Shown one piece after another: positions 1 to 7,641 of a stretch of DNA of 64,000 nt. The stretch covers positions 1,302,001-1,366,000 of the forward strand of contig NZ_JAQTHW010000002.1 in the NCBI RefSeq assembly GCF_029433395.1. Reading direction: 5' to 3'. The first letter of the stretch is position 1; each line of letters starts with the position of its first letter. The notes beneath the pieces are model-generated. The model was not told where the DNA came from, did no database searches, and saw only the letters and a program-made list of their open reading frames with translations. The DNA is from Bifidobacterium sp. ESL0763. GTDB lineage: Bacteria > Actinomycetota > Actinomycetes > Actinomycetales > Bifidobacteriaceae. The position numbers were made by a program, and so were the translations under genes.

Positions 1-66
1 CTTGACAGCGAAAACTGCCATCATCAAATACGATAACCACCACTCCCATGTCCACCGAATCCAGTG

Positions 67-223
67 ATGTTTCGATCGCACTCCCATCCATATGCCACAA
101 AAACACGTCTAGTAAATCCCTCGTTATCCTTTTGCAGCTTTCGTCTAGAAACAAGCTACAAACAGGTCATAAAGCCGGCCCTCATGACGCATTTGTAGCC
201 GATCACTGTTCCAAAGCGCCAAA
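67..223. repeat. 61-bp-period interrupted palindromes, left cluster (3 units)
   Basis: Units start at 67, 128 and 189. In the 128 unit the arms are TTTGCAGC (131-138) and GCTACAAA (155-162). In the 189 unit they are TTTGTAGC (192-199) and the weaker GCGCCAAA (216-223). In the 67 unit they are TTTCGATC and GCCACAAA (94-101). The 26-nt stretches between units share little sequence. The arms hold the period exactly although the unit centres are not conserved. Confidence 0.7.
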
Positions 224-564
224 AGCATGGGCGGCGGATCATCCGCCATCCTTCCGTAGCTTTCGGATCGCCCCGTACACCGAACCAGGCTCAGACAACT
301 GAGACCTACCGCCTGCAACGCATGGCCTTGGCGGCGCGGCGGACCACCAGCGCCGACAGCCTACTCATCCACCGAAGCGGCTTCCCGTTCAACCCAGGCC
401 ATTCATAACCCAACAGGATTATATTCTATCGCACCGCGATACCAAACGCGTAACACACGAAAATAAGCGCAAACCCAACATGCAGCCAGCAGCCAATCGG
501 CATCGCCGACACCCATCCGTCAACGGCAACCCAGCACACACCACACGAGGCGAATCTCCATGAC

Positions 565-721
565 GCAAATGAAACCTCAACCAATGTTCCGGCTACAAAA
601 GCAAGGTCAGGCACCTCTCAACCTTGCAAATGTCGCCCCTGTCAGCATCCCGGCTACAAACACAACGTTTGGATATGCTCGGTCAGGCAAATGTAGCTCC
701 CATGGGCATCCCGGCTACAAA
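565..721. repeat. 61-bp-period interrupted palindromes, upstream cluster (3 units)
   Basis: Units start at 565, 626 and 687 and all end in GGCTACAAA (right-arm octamers 592-599, 653-660, 714-721). The left arm is degenerate: AATGAAAC, AATGTCGC and AATGTAGC at 568, 629 and 690. The arm-to-arm offset is 24 bp in every unit, as in the clusters at 67-223 and 1810-1905. The cluster lies 130-290 bp upstream of the AbiEi-like start codon, a natural place for an operator. Confidence 0.75.
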
Positions 722-760
722 CGCAGTTCAAACAGCCAGGCACAGTGGATAATCCCGACG

Positions 761-802
761 CGACACGCCCAAAATGTGGATAACCTAAACCGTTCGACCA
801 CA
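761..802. repeat. 42-bp dispersed element, copy 1, with a DnaA-box-like 9-mer
   Basis: This stretch matches 23879-23920 at 38 of 42 positions by hand alignment. It contains TGTGGATAA (775-783), the complement of the consensus DnaA box TTATCCACA, and short inverted ends TGTGG and CCACA. Copy 1 lies about 50 bp upstream of the AbiEi-like start and copy 2 lies upstream of hicA. The function is unknown. Confidence 0.6.
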
Positions 803-853
803 TATGCCCATCGGCCGACGTTTTCCAGTCTGACCTCCCTACACTCAACAACC

Positions 854-1819
854 ATGAGGAAGAACCTGAACATACTTGGCAAAGCCGCGGAAAGCGAGCG
901 CCAACACCGATACTTCTTTGGTGCGACGTCGGCGGAACGGCAGGCCATGCGCTACCGTTCGAATGCAGGCGAACTCGCCAAACTTTACCCGAACGTCTAT
1001 GCCCGCCAATCCTACCTTGAGTCGCTGTCACCGCGTGAAAGGTCGATGCATCTGATTCGGACGCTGCAGCTCATGCATCCCCATTGGCAGTTCGCCTGTC
1101 TGAGCGCGGCAGCCGTTTACGGATTCGAGTATCCGTACGCACTTGACGCGCATTCGCCCGTCTTCATCGCCACCACGTGGTCGAAGAACCAGCATCATGC
1201 CGCCAGACTCGAACGAATCCACATCGCCGACCCTCCAATGACCATACGCGATGGAATACGCGTCACCACGCCGGAAAGAACCCTTGCGGATTGCGTACAC
1301 CATTATTCGTTCGTCCAGAGCCTGGGTATGTTCGATTCGGCATTGCGACAGGGTGTGACGACCTTCGAGAACATCAGGACAACGCTCCCATCCCTTGACA
1401 AAAAAGATGCGGCCACCGTCATGAACGCCCTGCGGTATGCGGATCCAGCAAGCGAAAACGGCGGCGAATCCCTTTGCCGCGCGACCATCATAGAGGCCGG
1501 GTTCGCTGTCCCCCGGCTCCAGCAGGAATTCGTGGATCCGTACTCCCCCACCAGCCATTACCGCGTGGATTTCTTTTGGCCCTTACGAGACGGGCGCAAA
1601 GTGATACTTGAATATGACGGCATGGAGAAATACACCAATCCCACCATGACCCAAAACCACAGCACACGCTCGGTCGTGCACGATGAACGACATCGCGAAT
1701 CCGTACTATCGCGCTTTGCCACAGTGATACGCACCGATTATCGCGAAGTACTGGCCCGCCAGCCGCTCATCAACAAACTTGCACAAGCAGGAATCCCTCC
1801 TGCCGAAATACATTTGTAG
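854..1819 (+). CDS. AbiEi-like antitoxin-family protein with C-terminal nuclease-like fold
   Basis: A 321-residue protein that looks like the AbiEi-antitoxin-domain and DUF559-like proteins common in actinobacteria. I chose the ATG at 854 (MRKNLNILGK); the open frame extends upstream, but the extension runs through the repeat array and reads like non-coding sequence. The N-terminal half has the helical, wing-like layout of AbiEi-type DNA-binding regions. Near residues 240-265 the pattern RVDFFW followed by VILEYDGMEKY resembles the core of Vsr/DUF559 PD-(D/E)XK folds. AbiEi proteins are known to repress their own promoters at inverted repeats, which fits the palindromes on both sides. No AbiEii-type nucleotidyltransferase partner is adjacent, so this is a lone gene. 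The family placement is probable; the biological role is not established. Confidence 0.7.
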   Translation: MRKNLNILGKAAESERQHRYFFGATSAERQAMRYRSNAGELAKLYPNVYARQSYLESLSPRERSMHLIRTLQLMHPHWQFACLSAAAVYGFEYPYALDAHSPVFIATTWSKNQHHAARLERIHIADPPMTIRDGIRVTTPERTLADCVHHYSFVQSLGMFDSALRQGVTTFENIRTTLPSLDKKDAATVMNALRYADPASENGGESLCRATIIEAGFAVPRLQQEFVDPYSPTSHYRVDFFWPLRDGRKVILEYDGMEKYTNPTMTQNHSTRSVVHDERHRESVLSRFATVIRTDYREVLARQPLINKLAQAGIPPAEIHL

Positions 1820-1905
1820 CCGACCATATACTCGAAGCTACAAATGCCTGATATAGAACGCCCTTATCGCGCATTTGTAGCTTTACCCATCGCGCAAGCT
1901 ACAAA
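1810..1905. repeat. 61-bp-period interrupted palindromes, downstream cluster (2 units)
   Basis: Units start at 1810 and 1871. Arms CATTTGTAGC (1811-1820) and GCTACAAATG (1837-1846) are perfect complements, as are TTTGTAGCTT (1874-1883) and AAGCTACAAA (1896-1905). The first arm includes the TAG stop of the AbiEi-like gene and the second unit ends 4 bp before the nrdG stop. The cluster therefore fills the space between two convergent genes, and its hairpins could also end transcription. Confidence 0.8.
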
Positions 1906-1909
1906 CCGG

Positions 1910-2635
1910 TCAGCTGGCGGCGCCTTCGCCGGCGGCACGGTCCTTGCCGTAGACCTCCGGGATGAAGCGGTGCTGGTCATGCAGTTTCGACCAGATGACC
2001 GGCTCGACCCGCCCCTCGGCGTGCGCGCGCAGCGAGGCCGGCACGTCGATGATGCGCTGGTTCGACGAGCCGCGGAACTGCAGCAGCGAGTCGTGATGGT
2101 CCTTCATGTAGCGGCCGTCGACGAGCACGTCGACGTCGCGCAGCAGCTCGAGCTTGTCCCCGCTCTCGCCCGGGCGCATGAGCTCCTCCCAGGTGTAGCC
2201 GGTCCAGCACCAGATGTCCTTGCCGTGCCCGAACTCCTTGCGGATGCGCCTGGCGAGCCTCAGCAGCACTCCGGTGTTGAGCAGCGGCTCGCCGCCGAGG
2301 AAGGTGATGCCTTGCACCACATTGTTGCCCAGATCGGCCATGACCTTGTCCTCGAAGCCCTGCGTGTAGGGGTGGCCCGCCTGGAAGTCCCAGATGGATT
2401 CGTTGAAGCATTCCACGCAGTGGAACGGGCAGCCGGAGACGTAGACGGAGCAGCGGATGCCCTCGCCGTCGGTCATCACCAGCGGCTTGTAGTCGGCGAT
2501 CATGTCGTGGCTGAGCCGCTCGCTGGTCCACTGCCCCGCCTTCGGGTTGTTGGCGTAGGCCGTGGGGATCCAGGGCCCGCGATCCGGCTCGCCCGCCGCG
2601 AAATCATGCAGTTTGCCGCCTGCGAGTTTTCCCAT
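1910..2635 (-). CDS. nrdG: Anaerobic ribonucleoside-triphosphate reductase activating protein
   Basis: NrdG is a radical-SAM iron-sulfur enzyme that generates the glycyl radical on NrdD under anaerobic conditions. The 241-residue protein carries the CPFHCVEC cluster motif (CX3CX2C) at about residues 88-95 and the FLGGEPLL element typical of the family. I chose the ATG at 2635 (MGKLAGGK) because AGAGGAAA sits just upstream; a longer frame exists without a ribosome site. It follows nrdD on the same strand, 108 bp downstream, with a hairpin between them at 2682-2716, so it is probably transcribed from the nrdD promoter with partial termination. The C-terminal part (about residues 170-241) is somewhat longer than in short NrdG proteins. 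Confidence 0.95.
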   Translation of the reverse strand: MGKLAGGKLHDFAAGEPDRGPWIPTAYANNPKAGQWTSERLSHDMIADYKPLVMTDGEGIRCSVYVSGCPFHCVECFNESIWDFQAGHPYTQGFEDKVMADLGNNVVQGITFLGGEPLLNTGVLLRLARRIRKEFGHGKDIWCWTGYTWEELMRPGESGDKLELLRDVDVLVDGRYMKDHHDSLLQFRGSSNQRIIDVPASLRAHAEGRVEPVIWSKLHDQHRFIPEVYGKDRAAGEGAAS

Positions 2636-2681
2636 GTCGTTTCCTCTTTCAAACGTTGGCGTATCAGCATCCAGGCAAAGC

Positions 2682-2716
2682 AAAGGCGGCCACCGAACCA
2701 CCAGTGAACCGCCTTT
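2682..2716 (-). terminator. Hairpin between nrdD and nrdG, possible attenuating terminator
   Basis: AAAGGCGG (2682-2689) pairs with CCGCCTTT (2709-2716) around a 19-nt loop. Read on the minus strand it falls after the nrdD stop and before nrdG, and is followed by a short T-rich stretch. It may lower nrdG expression relative to nrdD. Confidence 0.5.
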
Positions 2717-2743
2717 ACCTCACTTGCTTAAGAACCTATCGGC

Positions 2744-5140
2744 TTATTTGGCCTCTTCGTACCATTCGCGCTCGGTGCCGTCCTTGAGCACCACATGGCC
2801 GGTCTCGCCGCTCATGTGCTTGACACGATGCGTGATCTCCTCGTGGCGGCCGTGCACCATCGGGCGCTGCACCGGGTTGCCGAGGTAGCCGCAGGTGCGC
2901 TTGGTGACGTTGCACTTGTCGGGATCGGAGTTGCCGCACTCGGGGCACTTGAAGCCCTCTTCGGTGGGCTCGAAGTCACCCTCGAAGCCGCAGACGTAGC
3001 AGTGGTCGATCGGGGTGTTCGTTCCGAGGTAGCCGATGCCGATGTTGTGGGCGTAGTCCCACACGGCCTCGAGCGCCTTCGGGTTGGTCTGCAGCGTCGG
3101 GAACTCGCAGTAGTTGATGAAGCCGCCCGAAGCGTAGTACGGGAAGTCCTTCTCGTAGTCGAGCTTCTCCATCGGGGTCGGCGAGAGCCAGACCGGATAA
3201 TGGAAGGAGTTGGTGTAGAAGTCATGGTCGGTCACGCCCGGCACGCGGCCGAACTTCTCGCGGTCCATGCGGTTGAAGCGGTCGGTGAGCGACTCGGCGG
3301 GGGTGGAGTAGAGCGAATAGTGATAGCCCTCTTCCTTGGCCCACTTGGCGCACAGCGCGTTCATCTTCTTCACGATCGAGAGCGCGAACTCCTTGCCTTC
3401 CGCGTCCCAGCTGTGGTCCTTCATCCAGTCCTTGCCGTAGAAGACGCTGGTCGCCTCATAGAGGCCGATGTAGCCCAGCGAGACGGTGGCGCGGTCGCGG
3501 TTGAAGAGCTGGTCGACGTTGTCGTCGGCGTTCAGGCGGCCGAAGGCGCCGTAGCGGTAGAGCGTCGGGGCGTTGATCGGCTTGGCCTGCTTGCAGCGCA
3601 TGATGCGGAACTGCAGCGCCTCGTGCGCCACCTGCATGCGCTCGTCGAAGATCTTCCAGAAACGGTCCTTGTCGCCATGGGATTCCAGGGCGATGCGCGG
3701 GACGTTGACGGTGACCACGCCGAGGTTGAGGCGGCCCTCCTCCTCGTCCTTGCCGGTGTCGGGGTTGGTCCACTTGGGCAGGAACGAACGGCAGCCCATC
3801 GGCGCCTTGAAGGAGCCGGTGATCTTGACGAGGTTCTCATAGAAGAGGATGTCGGGGTACATGCGCTTGGTGGAGCACTCGAGCGCGAGCTGCTTCATGT
3901 CGTAGTTCGGATCGCCGGGCTCGGAGTTGACGCCGTGCTTGATGGCGTAGGTGAGCTTCGGGAAGATGGCGGTGTGGTGGTCGCGGCCGAGGCCGAGGAT
4001 ACGCACCAGGAAGATGCAGCGGGTGATCTCGCGGGAGAACCACGAGGTGCCGAGACCGAAGCCGACGGTGACGAACGGGGTCTGGCCGTTGGAGACGCGG
4101 TTGGAGTTGATCTGGTATTCCATGGTCTGCATGGCGTCGTAGATGGCCTTGCGGGTCATGATCTTGGCGTAGATCTCGCGGATCTGCTCAAGCTTCGGGG
4201 CGTCGGCGTGGAACGGGGTGTCCTGCGGGATCGGGGCGCGGTCGGCGTCGAAGTGCAGGGTGTTGGGCTCGTTGGCCTTCAGCCCGTCGACGATCTCCTG
4301 GGCCACATCCTCGGGCATGGAGTCCGGGATCATGGTGTGGGCCTGCTCGAGGAACTTCCTGTAGTCCTTGCGGGCATACTCGTCGAGCATCTCGTCGGCG
4401 CGGTTGACGGTCTGGCCGCCGTACTGGTCGCCCGCGATGTCCTTGATGATCTGCGTGATCTGCGTGGCCGCGGTGCCGATGGACTTCGGGGTGTCCATCA
4501 TCGCGTTGCCCAGCTCGAAGCCGTTGTGCAGCATGTCGGCGAAGTTCGGCAGCGAGCAGTTGGTCTCGGCGGTGAACGGCGAGTAGTCGGCGTCGTGGAA
4601 GTGGATGTCGCCCTTCATGTGGGCGTTGGAGACGCGCTTGGGCAGCATGGAGAAGGCGGAGGCCTTGGATACGGCGCCCGCCAGTAGGTCGCGCTGCGTG
4701 GCGTAGACGTTGGAGTCCTTGTTGGCGTTCTCGCGCACCAGCGTCTCGTCCTTGTTGACCAGGCGGTCGACGGCGGCGTTGATGTCGGTGGCCTTGGCGC
4801 GGTCGATGTCCTTGTTGAGGCGGTAGTTGGTGTAGCAGCGCGCCACCTCATAGAGGTGGTTCTCCACCAGGCCGTGCTCGACGAGGTTCTGGATGTCCTC
4901 GATCTTGGCCGGGCCGCTGTAGCGCTCCTTGACCTCGCCCTCGATGCCGTCGGCGAGATCGTGGATGAGCTGCTCCTCCTCGGGGCCGACCTCCTTGTCA
5001 AGATCCTTGAAGGCCGACTTCACCGCGGCGATGATGTTCACCGGGTCGAAATCGACGATTCGCCCGTCGCGCTTCTCCACCAATACGGTCTTCGTCGTCG
5101 TACCGGCCTGCGTCGGGGCATCCAGAACCTGAGCCTGCAT
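2744..5140 (-). CDS. nrdD: Anaerobic ribonucleoside-triphosphate reductase
   Basis: NrdD is a class III ribonucleotide reductase that makes dNTPs without oxygen. The 798-residue protein starts at the ATG at 5140 (MQAQVLDAPT), preceded by GGAAAGGAAGAG; six further codons upstream are in frame but unsupported. An N-terminal ATP-cone region (about 20-110) precedes the catalytic barrel. Near the C-terminus are the zinc site CYVCGF/CPECGN (about 713-732) and the glycyl-radical loop KRTCGYLG (about 748-755). The length is usual for the family. The downstream partner is nrdG. Two NrdR-like boxes lie about 105 and 135 bp upstream of the start. Confidence 0.97.
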   Translation of the reverse strand: MQAQVLDAPTQAGTTTKTVLVEKRDGRIVDFDPVNIIAAVKSAFKDLDKEVGPEEEQLIHDLADGIEGEVKERYSGPAKIEDIQNLVEHGLVENHLYEVARCYTNYRLNKDIDRAKATDINAAVDRLVNKDETLVRENANKDSNVYATQRDLLAGAVSKASAFSMLPKRVSNAHMKGDIHFHDADYSPFTAETNCSLPNFADMLHNGFELGNAMMDTPKSIGTAATQITQIIKDIAGDQYGGQTVNRADEMLDEYARKDYRKFLEQAHTMIPDSMPEDVAQEIVDGLKANEPNTLHFDADRAPIPQDTPFHADAPKLEQIREIYAKIMTRKAIYDAMQTMEYQINSNRVSNGQTPFVTVGFGLGTSWFSREITRCIFLVRILGLGRDHHTAIFPKLTYAIKHGVNSEPGDPNYDMKQLALECSTKRMYPDILFYENLVKITGSFKAPMGCRSFLPKWTNPDTGKDEEEGRLNLGVVTVNVPRIALESHGDKDRFWKIFDERMQVAHEALQFRIMRCKQAKPINAPTLYRYGAFGRLNADDNVDQLFNRDRATVSLGYIGLYEATSVFYGKDWMKDHSWDAEGKEFALSIVKKMNALCAKWAKEEGYHYSLYSTPAESLTDRFNRMDREKFGRVPGVTDHDFYTNSFHYPVWLSPTPMEKLDYEKDFPYYASGGFINYCEFPTLQTNPKALEAVWDYAHNIGIGYLGTNTPIDHCYVCGFEGDFEPTEEGFKCPECGNSDPDKCNVTKRTCGYLGNPVQRPMVHGRHEEITHRVKHMSGETGHVVLKDGTEREWYEEAK

Positions 5141-5226
5141 TACTCTTCCTTTCCTCAAACCACCACAAGAAAGACGTAAATCACATGGATGAAATCACAC
5201 GTGTGTAACTTTCTGTGTCTTCCATC

Positions 5227-5255
5227 ACTATACGACGTAATAAATACTATATCTA
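5227..5255 (-). promoter_or_regulatory. Candidate nrdD promoter
   Basis: On the minus strand, TAGATA (5255-5250) and TATAGT (5232-5227) are separated by 17 bp, a plausible -35/-10 pair about 90 bp upstream of the nrdD start. The -35 hexamer lies inside the first NrdR-like box, so repressor binding would cover it. Confidence 0.5.
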
Positions 5256-5259
5256 GGGT
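5244..5259. promoter_or_regulatory. NrdR-like box 1
   Basis: The 16-mer ATACTATATCTAGGGT matches most positions of the known NrdR consensus acaCwAtATaTwGtgt. It overlaps the predicted nrdD -35 element. Confidence 0.7.
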
Positions 5260-5275
5260 CCTTGGCGGCGTTTCG

Positions 5276-5291
5276 CCCCCAGATATAGTAA
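5276..5291. promoter_or_regulatory. NrdR-like box 2
   Basis: CCCCCAGATATAGTAA is close to the complement of box 1. The box centres are 32 bp apart, about three helical turns, the spacing typical of paired NrdR sites. NrdR is the ATP/dATP-sensing repressor of ribonucleotide reductase genes. Confidence 0.65.
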
Positions 5292-5463
5292 TAACGGCGG
5301 AATGGTGCGGAACATCACGTTTCAAAAAATTCGGGGACGCCGCTTCCCTCGGCGTGTCGCCCGACGGCCGGACGAAACTTGTCCACCCACCCCCTCCACG
5401 CACCACGGCCACATGTCCACAAGACGGGAGGGCCTTGTCCCTCATGAAGAGGATTGTGGAGAC

Positions 5464-6777
5464 ATGGCAATAGATACGAGACAAGGCTATTACGCACCCG
5501 GCGGCGCACCGGGCGGGGGCGGTCCGGCACAGGGCCCGAAACCGCTCGACCAGCTGCCCCGGCTGGCGCGCGACACCACCGCGGAGAACCCGTGGCCGGT
5601 GAGCGTGGTGAGCCAGAAATACCACGACGCCGTGCGCCGCTGGCCCGGTTCGTGGGTCGAGGGGCAGATTGTCGAGATCAACATGCGCCGCGCCAGCTCC
5701 GGCTACATCACCCTGCGCGACAATTTCGAGGACATCTCCATCTCCGTGATGGGCTTCCGCCAGTTCGTGGCCATGGCCCGCGACTTCCGCCAGGGCGACC
5801 GCGTGGTCATCCACGGCAGGCCGGACGTGTGGGTCAAGGCCACGCGCCTGAGCTTCGTGGCCGACGACATCCGCCGCATCGGCGCCGGCGACCTGAAGGC
5901 CCGGATCGACGAGCTGCGCCGCAAGCTCAAGGGCGAGGGGCTCTTCGACCAGGAGCACAAGGTGGCACTGCCCGAGTTCCCGAAGTGCATCGGCCTGGTC
6001 TGCGCCCCGCAGGCGCGCGCCGAGGGCGACGTGATCACCAACGTCAATCTGCGCTGGCCGGCGGTGCGCTTCAAGGTGGTGCACGCGCACGTGCAGGGCA
6101 CGCAATGCCCGCCAGAGGTCATCGCGGCCATCGACAAACTCGACCAAGACCCCGACGTGGACGTCATCATCGTGGCGCGCGGCGGCGGCAGCTTCGAGGA
6201 CCTGATCGGCTTCTCCGACGAGGCCGTGGTGCGGGCGACGGCCGCCTGCGCCACCCCGATCGTCTCGGCGGTCGGCCATGAGGACGACTGGACGCTGATC
6301 GACCTGGCTGCCGACCTGCGCGCCTCCACCCCCACCGACGCGGCGAAGAAGGTCGTGCCCGACGTGCGCGAGCAGTGGCAGCTGGTCGCCAACGCCCGTT
6401 CGCAGATGGGCATGCGCATCCACGCCATGGTCGACAACGAGACCAGGCTGGTCGAGGGCTACGCGAGCCGGCCGAGCCTCACCCACCCGGAGACGATGAT
6501 CGAACCGCACCAGCGCTTCGTCGACGACTCGGTGCAGCGCATCCGCCTCGGGCTCACCCGCATCATCGACGACGCGGGCCTGACCGTCGAGAAGCTGCAC
6601 GCCAGCCTCAAGGCCCTGAGCCCACAGTCCACGCTCGACAGGGGCTATGCGGTGGTGCAGGGCGAAGGCGGGCACGTGGTCGACGACGCCGGCAAGGTCC
6701 ACGCCGGCGACAGGCTGACGCTCACCCTCAGGCGCGGCACGGTCGTCACCGAGGCCCAAAGCGTCGAGCCCGACTAA
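5464..6777 (+). CDS. xseA: Exodeoxyribonuclease VII large subunit
   Basis: XseA is the catalytic subunit of exonuclease VII, which degrades single-stranded DNA from both ends. The 437-residue protein begins with an OB-fold (about residues 45-140, including WVEGQIVEINMR) followed by the conserved catalytic region containing VIIVARGGGSFEDL (about 235-250) and VSAVGHEDDWTLID (about 265-280). I chose the ATG at 5464 (MAIDTRQGYY), with GTGGAG upstream, over a 54-codon in-frame extension. The C-terminus ends in the usual DRGYAVVQ strand segment. xseB follows 74 bp downstream, so the two subunits are co-transcribed. Confidence 0.96.
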   Translation: MAIDTRQGYYAPGGAPGGGGPAQGPKPLDQLPRLARDTTAENPWPVSVVSQKYHDAVRRWPGSWVEGQIVEINMRRASSGYITLRDNFEDISISVMGFRQFVAMARDFRQGDRVVIHGRPDVWVKATRLSFVADDIRRIGAGDLKARIDELRRKLKGEGLFDQEHKVALPEFPKCIGLVCAPQARAEGDVITNVNLRWPAVRFKVVHAHVQGTQCPPEVIAAIDKLDQDPDVDVIIVARGGGSFEDLIGFSDEAVVRATAACATPIVSAVGHEDDWTLIDLAADLRASTPTDAAKKVVPDVREQWQLVANARSQMGMRIHAMVDNETRLVEGYASRPSLTHPETMIEPHQRFVDDSVQRIRLGLTRIIDDAGLTVEKLHASLKALSPQSTLDRGYAVVQGEGGHVVDDAGKVHAGDRLTLTLRRGTVVTEAQSVEPD

Positions 6778-6851
6778 AGGCCGCACGAACGCCGACAATA
6801 CGACAGACAAGACAACACAGGAACACGGAACAAGACATAAGGAGCAGCATC

Positions 6852-7190
6852 ATGGCCGCAAGCACGAACACCAACGACACGGACGACGAGAAGAAGGAGA
6901 CCAAGGCGGGCCAGGCGGCCGCACCGGCCTCGTCGCTGACCCAGAAGGAGCGCGACCAGATCGCCGCCATGCCCTACGAGCAGGCGCGCGACAACCTGGT
7001 CAAGGCCGTCCAGGCCCTGGAGGCCGGCGGGCTGAGCCTCGAGCAGTCGATGCGCCAGTGGGAGATCGGCGAGGCGCTGGCCAAGCGCGCGCAGGGCCTG
7101 CTCGACGAAGTGCGCAAGAAGCTCGAAAGCGCCGAGGCCGAGCAGCAGTCGACGGCCGCGACCGCCGGAACTCAGTCCAACCTCGAGTAA
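6852..7190 (+). CDS. xseB: Exodeoxyribonuclease VII small subunit
   Basis: XseB is the small helical subunit that binds XseA in exonuclease VII. The 112-residue protein has a family-specific core from about residue 40 to 90, with the LVKAVQALEAGGLSLEQS segment and a long helix ending in LESAEAE. The first 38 residues are a charged, low-complexity extension that short XseB proteins lack. The ATG at 6852 is preceded by AAGGAGCAGCATC. It lies downstream of xseA and is followed by a strong hairpin at 7243-7282. Confidence 0.93.
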   Translation: MAASTNTNDTDDEKKETKAGQAAAPASSLTQKERDQIAAMPYEQARDNLVKAVQALEAGGLSLEQSMRQWEIGEALAKRAQGLLDEVRKKLESAEAEQQSTAATAGTQSNLE

Positions 7191-7242
7191 CACGAGACTG
7201 GACTGAGTCTTCGCGCGCATCAGGCGCGCTCTATACAACAAC

Positions 7243-7282
7243 AACGCTGGGTGGGAAGTTCGATGACTCCCCACCCAGCGTT
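7243..7282. terminator. Bidirectional terminator between xseB and the convergent small gene
   Basis: AACGCTGGGTGGG (7243-7255) pairs perfectly with 7270-7282 around a 14-nt loop. It separates the convergent xseB and the 67-residue protein gene. There is no long T-run on either side. Confidence 0.65.
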
Positions 7283-7310
7283 CGTATCGGCGCCTCGGCG
7301 CCAGAAAAGG

Positions 7311-7514
7311 TCAGAGGCCCAGCAGGTCCTTGGCGACCTTGGCCACGCTGTCGCCGCTCAGCTCGGCGGCATCGCTGTCCACCTGCAGGATGCGGCTGAG
7401 CATCTCATCGGCCTGTTCGAAGGTGATGTCCTTGCCCGCCTTCTTGGCGATATCCATCACGCCGCTGACGGTATCGGCGGCGGAAAGCTTCTCAACCAAT
7501 GTCTTCTCGTCCAT
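7311..7514 (-). CDS. Small Nif11-like protein
   Basis: A 67-residue protein starting at ATG 7514 (MDEKTLVEKL), with AAGGAG six bases upstream. The pattern LVEKL..........MDIAKKAGKDITFEQADEM resembles the N-terminal part of Nif11-type leader peptides and small helical proteins. The usual double-glycine processing site is absent; the protein ends AKVAKDLLGL. No RiPP-modifying enzyme or peptidase-transporter is adjacent, so it is more likely a stand-alone small protein than a precursor peptide. It is convergent with xseB. Function unknown. Confidence 0.65.
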   Translation of the reverse strand: MDEKTLVEKLSAADTVSGVMDIAKKAGKDITFEQADEMLSRILQVDSDAAELSGDSVAKVAKDLLGL

Positions 7515-7641
7515 GAGCACTCCTTGATCAACTCATTGGGTAGTCCATCTATCCATTGGCACCCAGCTTAGTCGTCCAATGTGACACGGGACACATTGCG
7601 GGCACGCAGTTGCACACTGTATACCAATGCCGCCACGCCGC

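Larger units (their letters stand above)
1..853. other. Gene-free region with two clusters of 61-bp-period palindromic repeats
   Basis: I see no convincing gene here; the short open frames lack ribosome sites and family resemblance. The region carries repeat units about 35 nt long that begin at 67, 128 and 189, and again at 565, 626 and 687, each 61 bp after the previous one. A unit has TTTGTAGC (or a degenerate form) at its positions 4-11 and GCTACAAA at positions 28-35, so it is an interrupted palindrome. The best copies are 155-162, 192-199, 592-599, 653-660 and 714-721. A 42-bp element at 761-802 recurs near 23.9 kb. The promoter of the downstream AbiEi-like gene must lie here, but I cannot place it with confidence. 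Confidence 0.7.
5141..5463. other. Divergent intergenic region between nrdD and xseA
   Basis: This 323-bp region separates divergent nrdD and xseA. Its left half is AT-richer and holds the nrdD promoter candidate and the NrdR-like boxes. Its right half (about 5300-5463) is GC-rich and open in the xseA frame but does not look coding, so I treat it as xseA leader. Confidence 0.6.

Noticed and set aside
48..302. Short open frame as a gene
   Set aside because: No ribosome site, no family resemblance, and it runs through the repeat cluster.
67..721. CRISPR array with 35-nt repeats and 26-nt spacers
   Set aside because: Only the palindromic arms are conserved; unit centres differ a great deal, clusters have two or three units, and no cas genes are present.
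775..783. Chromosomal replication origin
   Set aside because: There is a single DnaA-box-like 9-mer in the element, recurring as a pair 23 kb apart, with no dnaA, dnaN or box cluster.
1844..2707. Long plus-strand frame opposite nrdG
   Set aside because: It mirrors the nrdG coding sequence and reads as Ala/Val/Arg-rich nonsense typical of an antisense frame in high-GC DNA.
5302..5463. N-terminal extension of XseA
   Set aside because: The extension is Pro/Arg-rich with no family match, and the ATG at 5464 has a ribosome site.
7311..7514. RiPP precursor peptide
   Set aside because: No double-glycine site and no modification or export genes nearby.
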